From: Cryptomeria japonica
Lineage: Eukaryota; Streptophyta; Pinopsida; Cupressales; Cupressaceae
Length of the DNA stretch: 64,000 nucleotides
Assembly (NCBI RefSeq): GCF_030272615.1
Contig: NC_081407.1
Span: 139,876,897-139,940,896, forward strand
Reading direction: 5' to 3'
The stretch's first letter is position 1. Every line of letters begins with the position of its first letter. Of the stretch, positions 44,724 to 54,206 are shown in pieces. The notes below the pieces were generated by a model. That model saw only the letters and a program-made list of their open reading frames with translations, had not been told where the DNA came from and ran no database searches. A program made the position numbers and the translations under genes.

Positions 44724-45912
44724 TGTTAGAGTGAAATGAAGGTAAATTGAGAAGGGGGGTGAATCAGTTTTCCACAAGTTAAACAATTATTGTAGATTAT
44801 AAACCTACTACTAGAGCAAAATGAAAACAGCTCTATGAAAGATAAATCATGAGAGTACACAACACCAATATTTTGACGTGGAAAACCCAGTGAAGGGAAA
44901 AACCACAGTGGGAAACCCTACCCACAATCAGATAAACTTCTACATCAGTATGTGAAAATATTACAATGGGGATTGCACTTGCAATTAGGCCAACCACCTA
45001 GAGGACACTCTTCAACACAAAAGAGAAGTCTCACTGACTTACTTAATCATCAAACTACAATCCGAAGGAAATGAACTGTGGAAATAGCATCTCCTAATGC
45101 TTGGTTACAGTTCCGGGTAAGCATAGTTGTCAGCCCTGCAACACCAAACTCTCCACAACACTTCATTGAATGATATATCCTTGTTCTCACATTTACCTCT
45201 CTCTGATAATGCAGACAAAAATACTAACACAAAAATTACATAAGCATATCTCCTATATATACAAATCATCAACCTTGATAACAAGGTCAGCTAAACCCTC
45301 AACCCTTAACTCATAATTACAAATATTACATTACACGATACAAAGATCGACCACCGGACCAATATTATGATTTACATTACATAGCATGGACCTAAACCAA
45401 ATTTCTGAACAATTAGATCCACCAAAAATCCCGTCAAGATCAACTGCAACACGTTACACCAATCGAGAAAAACCCTCAGTGTCAATAACATAGAATATCC
45501 TACTGGACCCAAATAAGATCACCAAATATTCATGCTAGCTAATGCGAATCCACCAAACAATTGGGATACAATCAAGAACACCTTTAGCATGTTAAGAACC
45601 ATTTCTAGAAACCGCATCAAAACCACTTAACTATTTCATCAAATATCACCAACCGAGACCAAGAACATCAACTGACAGTCTAGAACATAATCAATAGATT
45701 TAGGAGCACCAAATCATGAACAAACTAAATATAACATACATATAATCATCATGAATATCCTTCCAAAACCGAATCCAACAATCTGAACATACCGAAGCAG
45801 AATCTCTGATAACCTCTGCCTAAACCATGTCCAACCGGAGCAGGTCAGCAACCAACCGAAGCAGTGTTGACATTAAAGACAACATATAATCAATTCTTGC
45901 ATATTGCCAACA
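44724..45912 (-). repeat. Copia 3 LTR
   Basis: On the minus strand it reads TGTTGGCAATATGC (45912) to CTCTAACA (44724), 1189 bp. A polypurine tract (complement of 45913-45926) lies on its right and a primer site on its left, so like the LTR at 12237 it joins two interiors. It carries the same modules as the copia A LTRs. Confidence 0.9.
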
Positions 45913-46229
45913 ATCTCCCCCTTTGGTGTTGATGGCAACATTGAATGTGAAAAACATCCAAGTGCCAAGGAATGCCAACAATCTCCAAGAAACTCTCTCC
46001 CCAATGCTGGAATATATTTTTCTATTTTTCACATGGAAATCTCTCCCCCTTTGACATCAATGTCGAAGGTTTGATGCCAAGGTATTGAACCAATCAGCTA
46101 ACTACTCCCCCTGATTAGTAGCACCGTCTCATCAACCCAGATCAGAAGATATTTTTGATAAGCTCATCGGATTGATGCATCTCTGCATCTCTAAGTCTCT
46201 TTCGAAGGGGTGGTGACCCCCAATTGATT
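45913..46229 (-). other. Polypurine tract and 3' untranslated region of copia 3
   Basis: The complement of 45913-45926 is ccaaagggggagat. A second tcaaagggggagaga run lies near 46040-46055, as in copia A. Confidence 0.75.
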
Positions 46230-47690
46230 TTAGAGATATTCAAAAGTATCTTTAGGCAATGGTTTTGTTAGAATATCTACAATGTGTTCCTGAGTGGGCA
46301 CATATACCAGTTTGACTTCCTTTGCTTCAACCTTTTCTTTCAAGAAATTATATCTTATAGATATGTGTTTTGATTTGCAATGAAATACCGGATTCTTTGA
46401 CATATAAATAGTAGGTGTATTATCACAATGAATAAGAATAGACTCATCATAAATTACCCTTATATCCTTCAACATTTGCTTTATCCATAAGATCTGAGTA
46501 CAATTTGTTGCCGCAGCTACATATTCAGCTTCAACAATAGATAATGAAGTGCATGATTGTTTTTTGCTAAGCCATGAGACTAATTTCTTCCCAAGAAAGA
46601 ATGCACCACCTCTAGTGCTCTTCTGGTCATCAACATCTCCCGCCCAATCTGAGTCTGTATAGGTACATAATCTGAAATCATCATCCTTTGGATACCATAA
46701 CCCATAAGTTGTTGTTACTTTCAAATATTTGAATATTCTTTTAACAGCAATTTCATAATTTTCTCTTGGATCGGACTAAAATCTAGAAGCAATGCAGACA
46801 ACATTCATTATATCCGGTCTGGTCTGAGTTAAGTACAGTATTCCACCAATCATTGATTTGTATCTAGTTGATTTCATTGTAGGAGATTCATCTTTCTTTG
46901 ACATTTTGCAACCAATTATCACAGGAGTTCCAACCGATTTTGAGCTTTCAAGTCCAAATTTCTTTAGCAATTCTTTCACATATTTAGTTTGACAAATGAA
47001 AATACCTTTATCAGTCTGAGTGATCTGCGGACCTAAGAAAACTTTTATCTCACCAATCATAGACATTTCAAATTCATTCTTCATGTCATCAGCAAATGTC
47101 ATGCATAGATTTTCTTCTCCTCCAAAAATGATATCATCGACAAAGACTTCAATGATCAATATGTCATCATGCTCAATCTTATAATATAAGTTGGTATCAG
47201 CATTACCTTTTCTAAATCCAAGATTCAAAAGATGTTTATCTAATCTAGCATATTAGGATTAGGGGCTTGTTTCAATCCATATAAGGATTTCCTCAATCTG
47301 CAAACCATGTCCTTGTCCTCTGATAGTGAAAATCCATCAGGCTGCTCAATGTACACTTCTTCTTCAATATCTCTATTTAGGAATGCACATTTGACATCTA
47401 TTTGATATACCTTGTAGTTCTTGTTTTCAACATAGGCAAGAAATAGTCTTAATGCTTCAATCCTTGCAACTGGAGCATAAGTTTCATCATAATCAATTCC
47501 TTCTTGCTATCAGTATCCTTTGCAAACCAATCTAGATTTGTTTCTACAACCTCTCCTTCTTCAGTTAATTTATTTCTGAATACCCATTTAGTTCCAATAA
47601 CATTTTTATCTTTAGGCCTAGGAACAAATTCTCATGTGTTATTCTTTTCTATCTGATTTAATTCCTCTTCCATTACTTTCATCCAATTCT
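46230..47690 (-). pseudogene. Copia 3 reverse transcriptase and RNase H
   Basis: The RT start (MKVMEEELNQIEKNNT, GTKWVFRNKLTEEGEVVE) lies near 47550-47690. The middle is broken by several shifts (QIDVKCAFLNRDIEEEVYIE and YGLKQAP readable). The RT end is open at 46776-47228 with EVFVDDIIFGGEENLC, so the catalytic FVDD is intact. RNase H at 46230-46724 has YTDSDWAGDVDDQKSTRGGA, SIVEAEYVAAATN, HCDNTPTIYMSKNP and the closing IVDILTKPLPKDTFEYL. All catalytic acids are visible. Confidence 0.9.
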
Positions 47691-47879
47691 CATCTTTGCA
47701 TGCTTTAATAATTGATTCCGGTTTAATTTGAGAGATTAAACATACCTCTTCAATAGCTAATTTTCTTCTTGTCATCACACCTGTTCTCTTATCTCCAATG
47801 ATCTGATCTTCAGAATGATTCAGGTTTACATACCTGGGAGTCTTTGGATTATCTTGACTTTTTGACTCTTTATACTCTT

Positions 47880-48621
47880 CAACAGTTCTTTCTTTCCACT
47901 ACTTCATTCTGCTGTGGAGTTCTAGGTGCAGATAATTGTCTTCTAATTCCATATTTCTCACAAAAATTGTTGAATTCACTGGATGTAAATTCACCACCTT
48001 GATCTAATCTTAAGCATTTTATCTTCAATCATGTTTTTGTCTCAATCATAGCTTTGAATATTTTGAATATGTCAAGGGCTTTTGATTTTTCTTTGAAAAA
48101 TGCAACCCACATCATTCTAGAGTAATCATAAATAAGCAACATAAAGTATATATCTCCTTGAAAACTTTTAGTCCTTATTGGACCACATAGATCAGTATGA
48201 ATAAGATCAAGAATTTCATTAGATCTGTCATGTATGCTTTTGAAAGAAGTTCTGACTTGCTTACCCATTTCACATTCTCTACATACTAGATTATGAGGCT
48301 TCATGATCCTGGGCAAATCTCTTACAACCTTGGTTGACCAGATCTTTACTATGCAATCAAAATTCACATGACACATCCTTTTATACCATAGCCAACTTTC
48401 ATCAATTTGAGCAATCAAGCAAGTCTTCTCACCGGAGTTCAAATGAAAGATATTTCCTTTGGTCTGAATTTTGGATGTAATTTCCAATCCAGATCTATTG
48501 ATAATCTTGCATTTTCCATCTTTGAATTGCAAATAAAATCCTCTATCCACCACTTATCCTACACTCAAGAGATTATGCTTGAAAACTTCAACTTAATAAA
48601 CATTGTCAGTATTATTCTTAC
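47880..48621 (-). pseudogene. Copia 3 integrase, 5' part
   Basis: The GAG-pre-integrase/HHCC region (HVNFDCIVKIWSTK, CRECEMGKQVRTSF) and the core start (LDLIHTDLCGPIRTKSFQGD, LLIYDYSRMMWVAF) are open at 48029-48553. The first Asp region reads IYDYSR instead of IDDYSR. Core sequence continues to APRTPQQNEVVER near 47915, then jumps to the pre-RT linker, so integrase C-terminus is deleted. It is cut at 48621 by a gypsy LTR; gag and the 5' LTR are not in the window. Confidence 0.85.
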
Positions 48622-49667
48622 TGAACTAAGGGAAACTTTCATGAAAGGTTTAACAGGTTAGTTAAATCCAAATAAGCATAAAAGCTAAATGAAAACAACA
48701 AGCTAACTAGATTATATCTTGCAAAAGAGGAGTCTCTCTTGTTCCTCTTATTGAGATTGATGAAGTAGAGGTGCCCTTGTGCTCCACTTGTTTGGATGTT
48801 CTCTTCTTGACGGATGTGGAATGCTCTCCAAATGTATAATAATATTGATGGATTAGAATTGGATTTGGAATATGATGGATGAGGAATTGGTATATTTGGA
48901 TGAAAAAAGGATTTGTCTTGGATGAGGGATTATTTGGATATTATAAAGATATTATGTGGATATGATAGAAGAAGATAGAGGAAGAAAGGGGCAGAATAAG
49001 ATTAGAGGAAGATTCCATGTAGTGATTTGTGAGGAAATGAGACTCCAATTTATAGATTGGAGGAGGCCAATAGAGGGTCAAGATTGATTTTTGTATGAAA
49101 GGTTGAGATTTATTTGAGATGGAAGACATGGATCAAGGTGTATTGGGAGAATAAAAATGAATATAAAATTCCTTGGGGAAAGGAGAGAGGAATTAAAAAT
49201 TCCAAAATAAAGGATGTGTGGGAAGACTAAATGGATAAAGGAATTAAAAATTCCTTGGGAAGAAGATGCACGAGGAGATTCAAGGAATTTGAATTTCCTT
49301 GAAAGGATCAAAGCTGACATGACATGAGTGGAGGAATATAAATTTGGAGAATAATGATAAGTATGATTAAGGAAGATATAATTAGGCTGAGTAGGGATTA
49401 AGAAAAGTGATTTGTAGGAATCACGTGATTTAAGTTAATTAATTAGAATTAATTAACTAATAGGAATTTAGAAGACTTAATGATTTGGTTGACTTTAGAA
49501 GAATAGGGAAATTATTTATTTATTTGATAAATTAATTATTGGACTATAGTGACAAGATTGATTAAATTTGATTTAATTAACCTTAAGAAGAAGGTAATTA
49601 ACACAATTAAATTGGTTAATTATGATGACAGACTTTAATTAATTAAACGTTAATTTAGGTGTCTACA
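48622..49667 (-). repeat. Gypsy LTR A inserted in copia 3
   Basis: On + it starts TGAACTAAGG exactly where the copia text stops (…attcttac) and ends …GTGTCTACA (49667), 1046 bp. A purine tract (complement of 49668-49685, caaagaggggcaaaa) follows. It is thus the 3' LTR of a gypsy element inserted into copia 3, and is related to, but not identical with, LTR B. Confidence 0.75.
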
Positions 49668-49776
49668 TTTTGCCCCTCTTTGATATAGCGTCATGAGGTG
49701 ATGTTATATCTGATGCCTACCTAAATTGCACAAGGTTAGCAAATGATAAACAACACAAAAGACACAAAACCGTCAG
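49668..49776 (-). other. Polypurine tract and 3' interior of the LTR A element
   Basis: About 110 bp of interior remain before LTR B of gypsy 2 begins; the rest of that element is not in view. Confidence 0.5.
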
Positions 49777-51092
49777 TGTTAGTCAATCAAAAACTAATCT
49801 AAAAAGGCATACCAAGAGAGACACTAAAAACATGCAAACATATTTAACTATCAAAGCAAACATGATGAGGCATCTCCAAATACCTCCTAACATGCTCTTA
49901 GTTTCTTTCTCCCTTGTTCCTCTCCTCTCCAAGTTCCAAAATAGTGTAGCTCTCAGCAGCTTTTTGCACTATGGATGCTTATGGAGGATTGAGATTGTAG
50001 TATTGAGCTCTAAATGTGAAATAAAAAGCTAATACTATGTTGTTGATGCTAAAATGATATATTTTAACCAAAATAACAAGATATTAGATTGCCTATGCTA
50101 AAATGCTCTCTTAAAATGCCTATAGCTTAAATGCATACAAGTTTTCAGGATCTGGATTATGAAGAAATGGGCTCTATTCATAGGAAAAATGGAGCAATGG
50201 ATGGTTGAGATTGAGTAATTTCAACAAGGGTCGGGATTGAATGATTTCAAATCCATGTGATGGCTTTCAACCCAATCCCAAGATGACAAGTGTCAATGTG
50301 AGATAGGTTGAGGGGGGAGGGAATAAGCATTAAATGCCTGATATGACTTTGGGATTTAAAGTCAAGGTTGGTTGAATGAATAAACTCTTTATTCAAAGAA
50401 TAAAGCTTTTATCCAATGGATGAACTCTTGTGTAAATGTGAAATGGATGAATATGGTCAAAACAATAAATGTTTGGGGGGACAAGTTTGAAATAACCATA
50501 AATGGTTATGTAAGAGACATAAATGGTCATGTAAGAGCCATTAGTGGTCTTGGAAGACTTTGGGGGTTAATTTGTTGAACACACAAAGCATTAAATGCTT
50601 TTCAAAGACTTTGGAGTCTTTGAGAAGTGACTCCATTTTGCTTAGGAATGTGACAATAATTAAAAGATGGATTAGGCTAATTAGGAAGGGGTTAGAAGAA
50701 TCTAGAAGGGGATTAGATTTTTGCAAGTGGATTTGGTGGGTGAGGGAAAATAAGATTTTATTAAAATAAAAATTTATTTATTTCAATAAATGTGTGCAAG
50801 TTGCATTTGTAGGAAAATGCAAGTGGGGGGGGATAATGATTTAAATAAATGTTTTATTTAATTTATTTAAAAGAGGAAAAAGGGATTTTAATTAAATTAA
50901 ATAATTTTAATTGATTTGAATTTGATTTAATGAATTAATTAAAATAAATTGAATAATTTATTTAATTAATAGAAGAATGTTTGGGGATGAATTAATTAAA
51001 TATTAATTTAATTAATTGATGGCTAGTGGATTTTTAATCAAATAAATATCGAATATTCATTTAATTAAAATGGACAGATTTATGTGATTACA
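49777..51092 (-). repeat. Gypsy 2 3' LTR (LTR B), left edge tentative
   Basis: The right edge is firm: …GATTACA at 51092 followed by the purine tract complement gtttcaaagaggggcaaa. The left edge at TGTTAGTCAATC (49777) is a guess from the TG rule and from the spacing to features shared with LTR A. The 5' partner is outside the window. Confidence 0.55.
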
Positions 51093-51675
51093 TTTGCCCC
51101 TCTTTGAAACGGTGCAGTTTATCGCGTCGTTTCAAAGAAAGAAAAATAGGTGTGAGGAAATGCCCCATAAAATGTAAATTTAATGGGTGGTATGCCCCCT
51201 CGAGAGATGGGCAAAAAAATTTTGAAAAATCGAGCGATCTCTCGAAAAAGAATGAAAATTGGCAGGGTGGTAGAAGAGAAGGAGTTAGGCATACGAGTGA
51301 AAAATAAAAGAAAACGGGGGAAATATGGAGAAATGGGGGGCTCGGGAAGTTCACGGGGACCACGGCAGTGAGCGGGGAGAAGTTACGGTGACGGTGAAGG
51401 GTATAAATGGGGTGAAAGAGGTGAAAACAGGATCATTTGTGACCGCGACCAGTTGAAAACGAGAGCTATGATAGTGATGTTTGGAGGAGCGAGTAGTAGC
51501 CAGGATGCCGATTCCGATCACCGACCACAGATTCGAGCGAGTCCGACGGTTCCAGTGTCTAGATGACTACGGACCAGCGATACGCAAATTCGAAAACTTA
51601 AGTTTTATGCATTTTTGATAGGTTTTTAGCTGAGTCCAAGTCAAGTCGGAGCAAGAGCACTGGAACTTTGGTTTT
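51093..51675. other. Polypurine tract and leader towards the PMD gene
   Basis: The tract occupies 51093-51112. Then comes moderately GC-rich sequence without a convincing ORF; short ORFs (51104-51371) overlap in several frames. It could include the antisense promoter. Confidence 0.45.
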
Positions 51676-51967
51676 GGCGCTTTTGCTCCATGAATGAGCA
51701 CTATTGTGTCGCAATGGCACTATTGTCCCCTTGTTTGAGCGCTTTTTCTCTGCATTAGCGCTATTGTATGCAAGTTTTAGCGCTATTGATTAAGTAGCGC
51801 TATTGCTGGGTTAATTGAGCGCTATTGTGTTAAAATAGCGCTATTGCATAAGGGTTTTAGCGCTTTTGCAGTTTGAGCGCTTTTGGATAGCTTATTGAGC
51901 ATTGTTGCTAGGGTTGTAGCGCTATTGTTGAAAACTAGCGCTTTTGTTGGTTAAATAGTGCTTTTGC
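51676..51967. repeat. Fifteen-copy AGCGCTATTG array, about 20-bp spacing
   Basis: Copies of AGCGCT followed by ATTG or TTTG start at 51676, 51697, 51716, 51738, 51757, 51779, 51796, 51818, 51837, 51859, 51876, 51898, 51918, 51937 and 51957. Intervals alternate near 17-19 and 22 (mean about 20), close to two DNA turns, suggesting a ~40-bp higher-order unit. The bases between copies are not conserved. Eleven copies keep the GCGC core; M2, M3, M12 and M15 are variants. It lies between the polypurine tract and the PMD ORF. Confidence 0.9.
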
Positions 51968-52301
51968 TTTAGGATAAAGAAATGCCCCAGTTTGGATGAA
52001 GAAAATCTCCCGATGCCTAAGGATGGATGGTTGGCGATGTGAAGTGGGAGTTGTTTTGAACCATAGCAGCCTGATGAGACTTAGGTCATTTGTTTAGGAT
52101 AAATGTCCGTTGAAGTCTAGGTGGCCATGATTGCTTACCTATTGAGACCCGAAGATACTTGATCAAAGTATCTGTTGATAGTCTAGGTTTAAACTTAAGA
52201 AAGTTTGAAAACAAAACAACAGATGGTGAGTGATGAATGTCCATGTGCAGGAGGATCTGCGCGTGTTGTAGTTACGCGAGTGCCATCCTGCGACACAGGG
52301 G
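51968..52301 (+). other. PMD leader / possible first exon
   Basis: A 3' splice-like site (tccatgtgcag, ending 52250) precedes in-frame text …CHPATQGLRDQ that joins the PMD ORF, with one TAG. A GTGAGT donor-like site at 52225 is too close to that acceptor to form an intron with it. Confidence 0.4.
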
Positions 52302-53129
52302 TTGCGGGACCAATTGACTCAGGTGGAGATAGACTGCATTGCCGCGACTGGCTTATACGAGGTGATGCACATGTCCGTGATTCGTATGAATCACGGATTG
52401 ATCACAGCATTAGCAGAGCGGTGGCACAGTGAGACGTGCAACTTTCATTTGGCACAGGGGGAGATGATCGTGACTTTAGAGGACGTGTGGCGCATCCTTC
52501 GGATTCCGATTCGAGGGGAGCTTGTCACATATGATAGATCCTGGGGGACTGTGGCAGTGCAGAGGATATTTGATGAGGATGTATATATTGATGATGGCTC
52601 GATCGCGTGGGAGGATATAGCGACACTATATGAGCCTCTTCCAGCAGTTTTGTCAGGGATTATGGGAGGTCTACTGTGTCCAGACAGGCAGCCACATGGG
52701 TTGGCGGTGGGATGGGGACAGGTTATCAAGATGATGATGACCGAGGGGACCCGATTTGCATGGGGGTCGTGCGTGCTAGCGCACATGTACCAGGAGCTTC
52801 ATAAGGTAGTGTACCGGGGGAGGGGTTCCTTGGCAGTGGGCATGACGCTGCTACATATTTGGGCTTGGGAGCACCTACCAGTGACTCGACTGGTGAGTCT
52901 CAGATTCCGTGTAGCAGATCAGTCGTACATGTTTATGTACAGCGGCATGATGAGTCAGCCCCACTTGGGGAAGTTAGAGTGGTGGCGACGGGCATTGGAT
53001 GACCTGGATGTAGTGATATGGCGGCCATACTTGGAGTGTGAGCCATGGAATGATGACGCAGAGGCACTGTCATATGTCTTCATGACCCGATTCCTCATTG
53101 GGAGGACCTCATACCATGTAGAGAGATAG
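52302..53129 (+). CDS. Plant mobile domain (PMD) protein, antisense to gypsy 2 pol
   Basis: The frame is open for 275 codons. The first codon of the open stretch is TTG; the first in-frame ATG is at about 52362. PMD hallmarks in order: ALAERWHSETCNFHLAQGEM, IVTLEDVWRILRIPIRGELV, a middle part with PAVLSGIMGGLLC and FAWGSCVLAHMYQELHKVV, LLHIWAWEHLPVTRL, and a closing WRPYLECEPWNDDAEAL. PMD proteins (Arabidopsis MAIN/MAIL1 are the host members) are nuclear and linked to silencing and transcription; transposon-borne copies are known. The stop at 53127 may be premature, because similar coding text follows. It is the only long ORF on this strand in the element. Confidence 0.85.
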   Translation: MRDQLTQVEIDCIAATGLYEVMHMSVIRMNHGLITALAERWHSETCNFHLAQGEMIVTLEDVWRILRIPIRGELVTYDRSWGTVAVQRIFDEDVYIDDGSIAWEDIATLYEPLPAVLSGIMGGLLCPDRQPHGLAVGWGQVIKMMMTEGTRFAWGSCVLAHMYQELHKVVYRGRGSLAVGMTLLHIWAWEHLPVTRLVSLRFRVADQSYMFMYSGMMSQPHLGKLEWWRRALDDLDVVIWRPYLECEPWNDDAEALSYVFMTRFLIGRTSYHVER

Positions 53130-54206
53130 GTGCCCGGGAGGGTGATGAGGCAGTTCGGACGGTAGCAGGGACTGCCTAGTGGATCTGGAGAGTATGCGCG
53201 GGTGATTCGAGAGAGGTATGCATGGGGTCCAGTGCTACCTTATGATCAGGCACTGGCAGAGTTTCGGACACTGCAGGCGAGGCCATGGGACCTACGACCG
53301 AGGGTCGTTGATGCAGGGGTGACAGATGAGTACACGCAGTACCGGGCGGCGCACCCGATCCCAGCTTTTGAGGATGAGAGGGGACGGAGACAGAGGAGGG
53401 CAGGAGGTTGAGGAGATGGAGGAGGAGGAGGAGGAGGAGATGGAGGAGGTGGAGGAGGTGGTGGAGGAGGAGATGGAGGAGGTGGTGGAGGTGGAGGAGT
53501 ATTGGGGATGCGGAGTCAGCGGAGAGGGAGAGGTGGACTGCCTCTACAGATCTCACAGAGACCACTGATACCGAGAGGAGTTCAGCTGAGTGGGAGGAGG
53601 ATGGAGAGGGAAATCCCGATGGACAGAGGGGAGGGGACTACTAGAGAGGGAGGTGTAGGGGAGGCAGCTATGGACACCGGGGAGGGAGCCACTGGAGATC
53701 TGCGGGATCACATTATAGTGCGCTTGCAGACGCGGATAGAGGATTTGGAGGCAGAGGTGGCAGCTAGGGATGTGCAGCTATTTGCATGGGAGTCAGAGCT
53801 GACGGTGGTGCTGTGGGAGAGAGATACTGCAGTGGAGAGATTGGTGGAGCTGCAGGAGATAGTGCGGATTGGAGTAGGAGCACAGGGGCCTACAGGGGAG
53901 GTGATGAGGGAGATGCGGCGAGTTCAGGCGGAGATAGAGTACTGGCGGGGGTTATATGAGCAGGTGGTGCCAGTGAGTCAGTGAGCTCTCAGTTATTCAT
54001 AGATGCGGCAGGCGAGATCAGAGCGATCACAAAGGGTGCAGAGCAGTGGGGGTGTGATGGGTCCGTTGCGAAGGGAGAGATCAGGGGATGCAGGAGAGAG
54101 TGGTGGTTCGATGAGGCCTCCACGGAGAGATGGATCAGGTGGTGCAGGCACCAGTGGCGGAGTAGGGGGAGGTGTTGGGACAGCATCTGGCCAGAGTGGC
54201 ATTTGA
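53130..54206 (+). pseudogene. PMD protein C-terminal region: Glu-rich tract and coiled coil
   Basis: Following text, with shifts, reads EFRTLQARPWDLRPRVVDAG and YRAAHPIPAFEDERGRRQRR (53202-53411), then a (GGA)n-encoded Glu/Met/Val-rich tract. A 160-codon stretch (53502-53984) follows with a clear coiled coil (LQTRIEDLEAEVAARDVQLF, then VLWERDTAVERLVELQEIVR). A Gly/Arg/Ser-rich end lies at 54003-54206. The gypsy 1 copy has an acidic tail at the same place. I read it as the C-terminal half of the same gene, broken by a stop and indels. Confidence 0.55.
53405..53510 (+). repeat. (GGA)n-rich tract
   Basis: Purine-only triplet repeats of GGA/GGT type over about 100 bp. On the plus strand there are many G-G steps, and length changes in multiples of three preserve the frame. 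Confidence 0.85.

Noticed and set aside
53176-53565. 129-codon minus-strand His/Leu-rich ORF
   Set aside because: Complement of the (GGA)n tract; the plus strand carries the PMD tail.
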